From Clonostachys chloroleuca (lineage: Eukaryota; Ascomycota; Sordariomycetes; Hypocreales; Bionectriaceae), in assembly GCA_037952775.1 (NCBI GenBank), contig JBANAY010000003.1, forward strand, positions 25,916,001 to 25,980,000: a stretch of DNA of 64,000 nt, written 5' to 3'. Positions within the stretch are counted from its first letter, which is position 1. Each line of letters begins with the position of its first letter. The notes under the pieces were generated by a model. The model saw only the letters and a list, made by a program, of their open reading frames with translations, ran no database searches and had not been told where the DNA came from. Both the position numbers and the translations under genes were made by a program. Shown one piece after another: positions 47,835 through 59,043 of this stretch.

Positions 47835-50800
47835 TTATCGCTCCTCACCGCCGCGAGCTTTGCCTCTTTTCCTAAAAAAGTCCATTACTCGCTTGGCGGC
47901 GCCGGTGCTTGCTTCGGGTCCTCGGAAATCGCCTTGGTCATAGGCATCCGTGAACTTCTTGGCATTCTTGTGCAGCTGGCCTCGTTGTTGGCCTCGCTGT
48001 CCAATAGTAGCCTCTGACCCTGAAAATCCTTGATAGCTCCCCATCTGTGGTTCTGTGGGGGGTCTACGCATATCAATAGATGATTCGGAGCCCGTGTTAT
48101 ATTGGACTCTCCCCTGTTGCATGTAAGGAGGTATTGCGTTGGGTGACCTTGGATCCAGTTGTGCCGAGGCGAATCTTTGGTGGCGAGCACCACCGGCATT
48201 GGATGTTGGTGGAGGTCCCCTGCCATATACGGTTTCAAATACTGGGCTGCCATCTCCGTGCGAAGTAAAGCTTCGAGGGGGTTCCATTCGGTTGTCTTGA
48301 ATGGGAAGGTTGTGTTGCGAGCCAAGCTCTGAAGGAGGGGTTGCAGTGTCCTCGCGCCCGGGCGTCGACTTCATGGAGAATGGAGGAAGCAAAGAGAAAC
48401 GACGACGGCCTGAAGCCTTCTCCTTTTCTCCATTAATGCTCCCACTTCGCTTCTTTCCTAGTCCTAGAGAGAAAGACCGTCGAGAAGTCTTGGATTCCAT
48501 CGATGGCCGTGGTCCTGGATCACCGCCCGGCATGGCATTGGCCATGCTGATGGGAGGGTATTTCCTAGAATTGTCTGCCTGCTGTTCTGGGCGTTTCTTA
48601 CTGCGACCGAAGACAGACCCGCTACGTCCTAGAAGCTTAGATCCAATTTCACCCAGAGTGCTAGACCTCTTGTGACCACGGGCAGGACGGCCCTGGGTCT
48701 CATTCATCCCCGAGATCTGGGCAAATTTGGGAGGGGGTTTCCAGTAGGTGGTTGCACCTCAGGAGTGCCAATGGGAGACGGCTGTTCAATACGACCCTCT
48801 GCATTGGTGTCGGCAACAGCAGGGGGGCAGGCTGACCATATTGACCAACGGATTGTAGCCCCATAGAGGCAGCTGAAGCGAGGGAGTGTCCTGTTTGCGG
48901 TCTCATCCCCGAGCTTGTTTGAGGAATATAGGTATTATCAGTAGGTGGGCGTGTCTCTCTAGGAAGATCCCGAGGATCTCGAGGACCCCGTGGAGCAGTC
49001 GGTGGCTTTTGTGGAGGATAGGCACGCTTCGTTGGTGGAGGTCGAGACACCGTATCCTGTGTGACCGGCGGATCTGGAGCAACGGGGCGTTCTTGTTGGA
49101 TAGCCTGTTGATCTTCTGCCCGTCCCCGCGAAACTGATCGAGTTCTTTCGCTCTGCGAATTCGTCTCCGCACCACGCTGTGTTTGTGTTGTGGGGGCAAC
49201 ATACTCAACCTGCACAGTTCGCCGTTTAGCATCCTTGGGTGTCCGCTGGGCTGCCTCAGCCTCAGTGTCAATCTTGGCATGCGCCTTTGCGAGACCGCCA
49301 ACTGGAGTGGGAGAGTAAGCCTTCTGCTTGTGTTGTTCACGAACAGAAGAGCTGCGAGTGACGACAGGAGTCTCAACAGCCTCCTCCGTCGCTGCGGGTG
49401 TGACATTCTGGATGTCTTGTGGTAGCGTAGTCGAGCTTGTGATAAACTCGACAACATGTGCGTATTCGCTCAGCCAGCTGTGACGGGCAACCTCAAAGAG
49501 GTCTGCTCGTTTTCGTGGATTAGGGACTAAGATGCGGCGTAGCAAGTCGCGGGCGTGAGGGGTGACGTATTCGGGGAAGGTCAGAGGGGTGGTCACGATG
49601 TATTTGTAGAGAAGGTTGATGTTGTCGCCTTCGGGATTGGCAGGGTCGTCGTCGAATGGAAGATATCCAGCCAGCATGGCATACTGAACCCTAGTTAGCA
49701 CGTTGTTTGCTCCTCCCCAATGACTTCATGTATGCTTACCAAAATGACACCGCAACTCCAAACGTCAACTTTTCGCCCAGTGTAGAGGCAGTCACTGACA
49801 ACTAGTTCAGGAGCAGCGTAGCAGGGACTTCCACAGCTAGTTTGCATCAGATCACCTTTTCTCATCCCACTCGGCTTCACCTTATCGAGCCCCATCCTCT
49901 TGACGTAGTCCCGATCCGACAAGTTGAGTTCCTCTTCATTCGTGAGTTCCTCAACTGGATCAAAGGTGTTCGCAAAGCCAAAATCGGTAATAATGATGTT
50001 TCGGTTGCGATCAAGAAGCAAGTTCTCCAACTTCAGATCTCGATGAACAATGCCTTTCTTGTGCAGATAGCCGACACCAGAAACAAGTTGTGCAAATAAC
50101 CGACGGGCCGACTGATCTTTGAGGTACCGGTGATTAAGAATGAAATCGAACAACTCTCCGCCGGACGCGTACTCGAGGATGATGCCGATGTATCGGTCCG
50201 TCTCCACCATATCAATTAATTGAACAATGTTTGGGTGCTGCAGGTCACGCAAGATGGTGACTTCGCGGTGGATTTTTGCCAACCTGGATGGGTTGCCGCC
50301 AACAGTATCCCTTTTAATTAGTTTGATCGCCACCTGTTTCCACATGTTAACCAATGCAACCAGGGGGTTTCGAAGGTGCACTTTGACGTACCTGAACGCT
50401 GCTATCCTGTTTCCATCCAAGTTTCACCTTTCCGAACTCTCCTTCGCCGATTGTGTTGCCCAAAATGAAATCACCGAACTTGGCAGTGCCCCTTTGGGAT
50501 CTATTACTGTAGTCATGTCGGCTGCGGCCACCTCTGCGCTCCTCATTTCCGGGGCTTGTGCCAACTACCGGCGCTGGTGCAGCCTCCTCGTCTCTCTGGT
50601 GCGATGCCGATGGCTGCTGTGTTCGGATAGGAATTGTTGTCGTCGTACCGCTCGGGCGTGCTGCGGGATCATGTGCATAGTGTTGATCGGGGGCCCGTTT
50701 TGACCTGTGTCCGTTCTCAAATGCACCGTTGGGGTCGGATCTGGAGCTAGGGCGAGATCTGTCGCTTTGAACATTCTTCGGAGAGTTTGTCATCTTCTCG

Positions 50801-51159
50801 GTCGGGTATTGATTTCTTCGCGAGCTCGTACTTTGCTGGTTGGACGATGTTCTAGGAGGCGCCACAGGAGGCATTTTGGAGGAGCGATCTGACTGGGGTG
50901 AATATGTGCCGGAACTGTACGGCCCACCGTTTCGAGAGGCTACAGCGTTCGTATCAACTGCTGGCGAACCGTTGCCGCTTGCCTTGCGGGACGGGGGGCG
51001 TCGGGATGATGGGGAGGATGTGGCTCGCTGGTAAGCATTGTTCGCTTCGATAGCAGGGGAGGATTGGGAGGGCGTATAGTGTCGGTTCGATGAAGCGGAT
51101 AAGGGCGGTGACCCCAGAGCAGGAGACTGATGGGTAGCGGTTTGGATAGCTGCCGACAT
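47835..51159 (-). CDS. Kin4-like Ser/Thr protein kinase, two apparent frameshifts
   Basis: Exons 51159-50392, 50333-49740 and 49683-47835 give about 1070 residues. The first about 225 residues are Ser-, Pro- and Arg-rich. The catalytic domain follows: glycine loop GNTIGEGEFGKVKLG, VAIKLIK lysine, HRDLKLENLL loop, DFGFANTF, CGSPCYAAPE activation end, VDVWSCGVIL. Between DFG and APE there is an extended activation segment (about 45 residues), a feature of this kinase. Resemblance to fungal Kin4/Frk1-type kinases, which hold cells at the spindle-position checkpoint in yeast, is from memory. The C-terminal about 500 residues are basic and disordered. Two frame breaks occur in this tail, at the G6 run 48822-48827 and the G5 run 48733-48737 (plus strand), each as if one base were missing. 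A short intron there is a less likely alternative. A 54-base poly(A) lies about 350 bases upstream. Confidence 0.85.
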
Positions 51160-51511
51160 CTTCTCTGGATCCACTGCCTGATAGCTGCAGTAGGCGACGC
51201 CGCACGTCGTCTACAACTGGTCGAGAGAGATGGGCGGCGGGCCTGCAGAGTAATCAAGATAGGAGCGAAGGAAGGCTGTCGAGAGTGGTGCACAGGAGCG
51301 GTGATTGGCGGTGATGTAAAAACCAATCCCCTATTGCCAGCACAACGAAATGGGCTGTGGTACCCTAGCTATTGGAAGATGTTTCAATCCTTTCAGCCGA
51401 GCCTTGAGAAAGGGACTACCGTTTAAGAAAAAAAATTAGAGAATTAAACGGCGGTCAAGAGGATCGACTTGGCGGACCAACCAGCAAAAACCAAAAACAG
51501 GAAGCAACACG

Positions 51512-51565
<54 letters not shown>
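51512..51565. repeat. 54-base uninterrupted poly(A) tract
   Basis: Fifty-four consecutive A lie on the plus strand (poly(T) on the kinase-gene strand), about 350 bases upstream of the kinase start. Such tracts exclude nucleosomes. The exact length is unreliable in any assembly. Confidence 0.85.
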
Positions 51566-51567
<2 letters not shown>

Positions 51568-54410
51568 CCAATAATCAATCTTTAAAAACGCGCTATTTCA
51601 TAATGTGTCTGGGGCGCAAGGCGTAAAATAATCGAAATCAGCAGCGGTTGAAAGCAGAAGGCGGTAAACAACACCACCACGTCGGGTTGGGTTGCGTGGG
51701 ATTTGGTGGTTCTGATGTGTTGCTCTCTGGCCCCTGAGTGGTTGGACGATGGGTGAGCGACGTGGACGCGCGCTGGCGCTGGGCCACGGAGTTGGTCGAT
51801 CTGTTCGGGGTGGCTAGCGCGATCCTTTACTTGCTCTCGCCAGTCAATGGCTTGGGTTCGAAAAGTCGGGAGGTTTGCTTGACCGTTTGGATGTCGTCCA
51901 CCGGCGCGAGATGGCCCAGCCCTATCGAGGGAGACTGCTGGAAGGGGCCTCGGGAAGTTGGCGACGGAGGAGGGAGAAGCTGATTGTAGGATGAGACGGA
52001 TGGGCGACCATGGGTTTTGGGCAGAGCAAACAGGAGAGGGATGGATGGATGGACCCAGCCGTGTCTGGGGGGGTGGGAGATTGGCCTGAGCTGGGAAGCG
52101 GAATGGAGGCCAGGAACAGGCGAAATTGACGCCGGGAGATTGTTTGGTGGGGCCGTATCGTCCTTTGCCTGCCTCCAAGTTACAGCAGGAGCCCAGTTGA
52201 TGCAGGTCACTGCCGTAGCTCCTGCTCTCGAAAAGCAGGAGGCTGGGGTCCGGAGGGTACTTGGGCCTGGGCGGTGCGCCAGGTACCTCACTTTTGCCTG
52301 GCGTGTCGGGCTCAGTGGGTGCTCCAGCGAAGGTGCTACGACGTATTTTCCTTCACGTTGGGAGCGCTCGACCACGGTGGGCCGCTGACCGGGATGCGGA
52401 TGTGATGGGTGCTTCAGAAGCAAGTCTCACTGTCGACTGCCAGTGCTGTTAAATTGCATCCCCAATGCATGACAACACATCGCGCCGAGCAATTTTTTCC
52501 TGCCTTCCTCCCAGCTCATGAGGCGCATCAGGCCCCCATCTGCCATCCGGCACCGTGCCACCAATCACCGGTACCTCGAACTAGCAGTAGTCGCATCTAG
52601 ATGCCAGTCTTTGCTTTTAGTAGGGTGAATCGGTGTCGCCCGCACCGAACCTCAGAATTACAGCCAATGCTAACCACCACTAACTGATAGCCCGAAACCA
52701 TAACCGCCCGCTGGTGCATGAAGCGAGGTAATCTTACCAGACCCCTGGGCGCTACTCTCAGCTGTGGTCTGTGGTCCATCGAGTCGATTCCCATCCCACC
52801 ATCCCAGGTAGGCATATTTTAAGTGATTGCATCCACGTCACGAGGAAACCCACCAGGCTTCTTCAAAATATTCCATCATCGCAGACTTGGTTTGCTAGAA
52901 GCCGCTTATGCCCAAGCACTGGGCACCTACGTAGCCCCCGTCATCGCAGGGTTGGATCTTAGTCGTGGTCATGGGCATGATACCAGCTCCTCTTATGATC
53001 ACCGCCCGCCCCCATTGTGCCCTCATCGCATGAATTTATGATGTGTGTCTCTCTGCTTATGACAGAGCGGCCGTTCAACCCACATGTCGCGCATATGGTT
53101 GGTGCAGGCCCAGGAGCTGAACCGATATGTCTCTCCCCATTCCCGCCGCTGTGAGACATGCCTAAAACATGCGTCAGCAGCTTTCAGCCACCAGCGATTA
53201 CCACATGTACTTCAGCCCTGTTCATTGGCGGCCGCGTTGTCTCATTGGGCAGTCGGCTCCGAACGGCCAACGAACTTCGGCTAGGTCCAGTCGAGATCCC
53301 GCAGAAGCGCGCCAAACTCACATGCCGTGCAACGAAATTGGAATCGCACGTGAATTAATGACAGGAAAGAAGGAACGCACGTTAGAGATTGCAGTTGGAT
53401 GTAAGAGCTTGCTCTTGAGAGAAGAAAAAAGAGAGCAGCCAGAGCAGATTCGAGTGTGGCGCGTTCTGGCCGTAAATTGGCACTTCATATGGATGAACTG
53501 CCTCTGGCGTCAAAGCGCAAATGACGCGACTCACACACGTCTTTGTCGACTACCACTTAGTTTCGTGCCAGCACTTATGCACACCCTTATACAGACCATC
53601 TCTTGAAAATCTCTTTGTTCCCGGCGCGATTTGGCGGCTACATATTCCGGAGAGAGGGAGGCGAGTCCGGGATTGAGCTGATCCCTTCCCTCTCCCTGGG
53701 TTCTTATTTTCGAGAAACCGGTCGAGGACATCCCCCTTGCCAGAGACAATCATCATGGTGGCTTGATATTCTAGAATGGCAAATTTCCACCCGTTGAAAT
53801 GACCGTGGCCTTATTTCTTACACTTCGAATTGGGTCGATGGAGGCCAGTGCGCGCACCACGCGCATATGCACACATAGACGGGATATGCCTGGCTGTGTA
53901 TCGCCAATCCAGATCCAGCGTTTCCCACGCTACGATTCTTATTTTGGTATGTGATGTGCGTAATAGAAGTACATAGATGATGTGCAGTTACCCACAAGCC
54001 ACGAGCTCAGGTTCCATTAATATTGGCTATCCGCATTCTTTGGTTTGAATCACATTTCCGAGACAACGAGGGCCCCTCTCCTACATGCCAGACTATTTCC
54101 ATTTTCATTTCAATATGCAGCTCTCGTTTCTAGACCAAATTAAACATCGTTCATCATCTCCAAGCGACCTGTAGTTGGACAATCGAGAACCGGTGGAGTT
54201 ATTAATCATAGGTGGGAGACGGGACCAGGATTCCTGGGCCAGCCAGCATTGACACCGGAGATGAGCATAAACCGCCACGAGCTGTCATGCCATTGCCACT
54301 GCATCGTTCCAATCTCACATGCGTTATGTAGTCTAGCTGCAGGTTCCCCACAAATACGGGAGGATGTCTAAGAGCCTTTCTCCAAAGGTTTTAGACGTCA
54401 TAATGCTGAA

Positions 54411-54430
54411 CCCCCCCCCCCTCTCTCTCT
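54411..54430. repeat. C11 run followed by CT dinucleotide repeat
   Basis: Eleven consecutive C lead into CTCTCTCTCT. It is a simple-sequence tract in the gene-free region before GWT1's 3' end. Confidence 0.8.
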
Positions 54431-55593
54431 AACTTTCAATTAGATTACAAACGCGATGAAATCCTTCACGCCCCTCTTAGCATGCAACGCGTTAAGCATG
54501 TAGTCAAATGAACTACAGGACGCCAAAATGCCACGCTCATCGTGCGACTTGTAAGCTGTAGCATTGGTGCTCCTCGATTGTAACAATAACCAGAACAATG
54601 AGTAAGTAGCTAGCTAGTAGTGTGTGCTGAATATGACCAGAAACTATAATGTCAATTATTGTCTAAACTGTGTTGACTGCTGTAATATGTTGCCAGAGTA
54701 ATGGTAGTCTCAGTGTATAGAGCATGTATTTCATATGCGTATCTCTACTGCACAATCTTGAAGGGGGTGTCACATCGGCATTGTGACTTCATAGGCTTCA
54801 ATTTGAGTCTTAAGTTCTCTCACCAGGGGGGCAGGCACAATGAATAATAATGGTGAGAAAGGAGGGTCGATCTTTATATTGGCTACAGGAATTGGAAGAT
54901 GGAGAATTTCCAGGTAACCATTATTTGGAAAAAGCAAATATGGTGGAGCATTTGATGATACGTTGTCAGTTAACTTGCGACAAATTATATAATCCCTTTA
55001 TCTGGCTATATACATGATGGATTTCGATGACTTGATACCAGAGTAGGTTTTGAATCTCCAAAGCATTAATATGAAATCCGAATCATTTAGAGGTGATAAA
55101 ACAAGGCTGTTTCATGAAGAGATATGCAGGCTCAGTTGTAATGGGAACCCGTGCCCCTTAGGCATCTTGACAAATTTTGTGATAGCCGACCCCAGGAGTC
55201 GATATCCGTCTACTGAGGTGATGGATGGCGGATGCTTCATGCGTGAAAACAGGACAAAATCAGCGACAATGTGTTGCCAACTTTGCACAACGCGCTCAAT
55301 ACCCTGCCTTAGATGTAATAATGCAAAGTACGGCAGCTCCGATAGTGCAGCCAGAGGGAGCATGCTCTGACATAGCAAATGTGGAGGAAGACGAGATGTA
55401 ACTCGACACACACAAACTACGTTCTCTCAATTCCCCGGATGATGAACAGAAGAGGAACAAGGGGGGAACTGTTGACAACATTGGTATGTCGCGGTCCATC
55501 TGGTAGAATTAAGATTGATAAGAGTTGATACGTCGCTGAGAAACACACAATGGTGCTGGTGCTACCCAACATCTCCCCTGGTTGTGAAGTGTT

Positions 55594-57139
55594 TTAAAGT
55601 TTGATCGAAATTCCCCATTCGTCAAGAAGGAGCGCAAACGCGGATATAGATGCAGTGTAGGCAATGAGTATGCCAACAGACTTGAGAGGAGATGCCTCCA
55701 GGGTATTTACAGTCATGTTGACCAACCCGGTCAGGAGATTGGCGACCAAGAAGATGGCCAACCCGTTCCGGTTGAACGCTCGCAGCACACGACTTGTGGC
55801 TGTGAGGTACGCATCGGTCTCGGTCCTTGTATCCGTGGCGTTATAGAATGCCGGGAAGAAGATGCTGTCGATGATGCAGAAGGCAAGGACAGAGCCTGTG
55901 TTGTATGAAGCAACCCACAAAACGTAGGGTAGGTTGGCCAGACGGCGCGAGACGCCCAGTCCAAGGCCGAAAGAATAACCGGTAGACAACAAATAGAGCC
56001 CCGACCAGACGAAGAACCAGACTGCCAGGGTCAGAAGAAGGGTGTTTCGCTGGACACCTGCCGTGGCGTTGCTTCTAGGGTTCAACTTCCTGGGAATGAT
56101 GAACATGCCCAGGTCCTGTCCGGCAAGAAATATGGCCAGGTAGCCGAGGAAGCTGAAAATCCCTTCTCTGTTCATGGAAATAATATTAGTCCGTGGTGCA
56201 GTGAGCACGAAGGCTTTTAGCTCTGTTGTTTCAAGGAGTAGTTGATAGGTTCCGCTGATGAGGAGCGCTAATGCGGCATATGACGGAATAATGGTCAAGG
56301 CGGCTTGAGATGCCGCCACAAAAGGAGGGAGCAGGCCTAAGGTGAAGAAGAAATTCCAGTGTATGCCGTATTCGGAAACATGTTCTGCGTAGTCTAGACC
56401 TTTGACGCTTATCATCCGGATCACCCCGAGAATAAGTAAGGGGATAGAATGGCGGAATGAACTCATAACACGAGATACCAATCCGGTTTGACGACCGGAG
56501 GCGCGGTCCTTCAGAACAGGTCTGGCGGCAACCATACCGGCTGTGAAGACAAAAGAACCGACTCCGATATCCATGAGAGACGTGCCCCAGGTCTCGACCT
56601 TGGCAAAACGACGCGGAAAGAGAGGAAAGTCGACGGCAAGAATCGCGACACAGGTCATGGTCATCATAAAGGATCGATAGACGGTTAAGAATGGTTTCAA
56701 TGGCAAAGGATTGAGTTGCTTAGAAATGCCTTTCGCATCAGCACTGGATGGAACCCGGGGCCTCCGTCTCGTTGCAGGCCGTTTTGGGGGAAGCACTAAA
56801 ATCAAAATTATGGGCGCAACAAGAAGAAGACAAAGTTTGACGAGTGAATTCGCGTAGAGGGTCATTGCAAGCAGCATGACTACGACATTGAGGAAGTAAT
56901 CAACGACCAATGCGATGGGGCCATATGGTTGAAAGAAGGCTTGACGCGCCTGTAGTGCTGACCATAAACCAACAGACAGCTATATCCATATAACACTTGT
57001 CAGATTTTTTCAGATAAATTTCAAAAAGAGATTGAGTTTTCCTTACATATCCGACCACTGAGACGAGGACAATCTCGCCAACCGTCCCACCGGTGAGGTT
57101 GGACACGAAATCCTCCTTTTGTTGCTTGTAGGTAGACAT
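55594..57139 (-). CDS. gwt1: GPI-anchored wall transfer protein 1 (inositol acyltransferase)
   Basis: Exons 57139-57047 and 56979-55594 encode 492 residues. The start [20 protein letters not shown] and the block [21 protein letters not shown], then [14 protein letters not shown] and [20 protein letters not shown], are characteristic of Gwt1/PIG-W. Around 12-13 hydrophobic segments span the sequence. The enzyme acylates the inositol of glucosaminyl-phosphatidylinositol on the lumenal side of the ER, an essential early step of GPI-anchor synthesis, so it is needed for anchoring cell-wall mannoproteins. The 67-base intron sits after the first about 31 residues. The frame is unbroken over 462 codons. 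The gene is divergent from the gene at 57920, 780 bases away. Confidence 0.96.
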
Positions 57140-57919
57140 TATGAAAGATAGGAAACGAATGTGAGGACAGAAACAAGAAAACAATTGCGCTGAGGGTCAG
57201 GCAGGCGAGGCCTCGTAGTTATGTCGCCGAAATAGAGTGACAAGTGTCAACTTTTACTTTGGATACCGTACTGGAATCGTGGCTTTCAGGAGCCGTGATT
57301 GTCCTCTCAAAGAGCTATAGTGGGCCCATTGTGCTGCCACTACTGGCCCTGATTCTGATGACTAAGGTCAATAGGAGGCGGGTTGTGGAATCACGTGACT
57401 CTATTGCTCCTGGCGGCTGAACCAGGACATCTGCCGATGAATTTTGCTGTCAACTCTCGAGTGATCTATCAAGTGATCTCAACCACACCCCTGTGAATCT
57501 CACCGGCTGCCCATACGCGGATTTGTGAAGCTCAGCCCTGATTCTGACATGTAATTCGGAGAGAAAAGGGCGCCCATCATATCCAATCCGGGATAGCTTC
57601 TAGCCACACCACATCGTGAATTTCCTAGGTGCCTATCAGAAGATGTGATGCCCAGGCAGATCCACATCTTCCACGACAATAGCCCGTGTATTTTCTTTTC
57701 TTTGTCATTTAGGTAATGTGGCTTTTTTTCTAGGACATGAGTCGTTGGGAAACAATGTGACCGCCCTATGGTGAATTTTCGGCAGATAGATGTTCATCCT
57801 GTTACGCAGCAGCTCTCTGTCTAGCCCCTGAGCTAGACCTACCTACCTACATAGTTGCGAGGACATGCTTTCTATACCGAAAATATATTGATTCTCTACC
57901 TCTATCTTAGTATCAGGAC
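57140..57919. promoter_or_regulatory. Divergent promoter of gwt1 and the 57.9-kb gene
   Basis: This 780-base interval carries TCACGTGA at 57391-57398 (listed separately) and a CTACCTACCTACATA stretch near 57838-57852. No gene is seen. Confidence 0.5.
57391..57398. promoter_or_regulatory. Palindromic E-box TCACGTGA between gwt1 and the 57.9-kb gene
   Basis: An exact copy of the palindrome found at 35708-35715, here about 250 bases from the gwt1 start. It is a candidate bHLH-factor site. Confidence 0.4.
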
Positions 57920-59043
57920 ATGATGACTACTCCCATTGATCCCAAATCACCCTCCGTGGTCAAGACTGCACCAAGAAGCCCAGCTCTACTGACTCCTCCG
58001 CAAAGACACTCTTTGAGTATATCGTCTGTCTCTCCTACTTCTCTAGAAAAAGCCTCAGACTGCATATATGTGCATCCGGTTATACCAGACATGGGGTTGG
58101 AGAGAATGTCGCAGGTCGATGACTTGGCCCTAGCGGAATTGAGACCTTTCCATCAGATGAAGACAGACGCAGAGTTAGCACAGTCTTGGAGCGACAAGTT
58201 TTCCTACGAAAGCCACGGCAATGCACTCAATCCGAAAACAACGGACTATGGAAGCTCAAGACAGATCAACCATGGGAACACTTTCGGCTTCTCTACTCCT
58301 GGACGTCTGGTTTCAAGTGCCCTGAGCCCGATTGTAGAACGAGAAGACATAGAGGTTGCGCTGGTGGCACCTATGCATCTCGTACGACCAACTTGCCCTC
58401 CGAGACTGCTCTCTGGAGAAGAGCTATGGTGGCCGATGAATGACAAGGGCGACATCAGAGTCCATGTGTACCTCTGTACCAGCGTGCCTTCTTCGGCCCA
58501 GGAGTTCGTCAGATACTTCGATCTTCAACATTTGTTTGGCCAGGAGCTGTCGCCGGCGTCAAACTTCCCGGGCAAGCCATCCTCGCGTACCATGAGAGGA
58601 TTACGTCCGGGAGCTGTCCTCCCAGTCCCTGGCCGGAGCGTTGCGTCGGAGTTCCCGCGACGCAGCCCGTCAACTCACTCACCGTTTCTTCCTGCGTCTA
58701 GCTGCACTCCCATCCCTCTTCGACGGTCTGCCAGCAACTACCCTGCCGAGAGAGTCTGTAAGTTTCCCCCCTATACCCTGACACTCACCAACCGGAAATG
58801 CTGAAACAAGACCTAGGCCGTGAGCTGGCATCCAAGCTGCCAATCCTCGGTGCGACGTTGACACAGGAGATACGCAGGGTCAGACCGAGGGATAAGGTCG
58901 TTGTCCCGATGCCCTACCCTCGAGCATGGCCCGAGACTGTCCGATATTTATCTTCGGGACAGCCCGACTTCCTATCCGAGGCGGTTCGATGCAACATCTC
59001 CAACCTGGGTGGCAGGGTTTTGATGGCACACTCTGCACTTTAG
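57920..59043 (+). CDS. Uncharacterised fungal protein, possibly Clp1-like
   Basis: Two exons, 57920-58757 and 58811-59043, separated by a 53-base intron with a GTAAGT donor, give 356 residues in a single frame. Without splicing, the first frame ends after 294 codons and the second part is orphaned, so the splice is well supported. The first about 150 residues are Ser-, Pro- and Thr-rich. The middle contains GDIRVHVYLCTS, EFVRYFDLQHLF and RGLRPGAVLPVPGRS. The C-terminus is compact (YPRAWPETVRYLSSGQ, then SEAVRCNISNLGG) and may form a small helical fold like the end of a BTB domain. From memory this is reminiscent of fungal Clp1 (clampless-1) proteins, but I cannot confirm it. No signal peptide or membrane segment is visible. 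Confidence 0.65.

Larger units (their letters stand above)
51160..55593. promoter_or_regulatory. 4.4-kb gene-free interval upstream of the kinase gene
   Basis: This is the promoter side of the minus-strand kinase (left) and the 3' flank of GWT1 (right). Open frames up to 198 codons, such as minus 51827-52423, are low-complexity and unsupported. The interval holds a 54-base A run (51512-51565) and a C11 run followed by CT repeats (54411-54430). No gene or RNA is recognised. Confidence 0.45.

Noticed and set aside
48733..48827. Short intron instead of frameshifts in the kinase tail
   Set aside because: The intervening frame reads as continuous Pro-rich, polar protein, and no GT...AG pair in this interval fits well; homopolymer indels explain it more simply.
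51827..52423. 198-codon minus-strand frame upstream of the kinase
   Set aside because: Pro/Ser/Arg/His-biased composition typical of chance frames in GC-rich promoter DNA; no motif.
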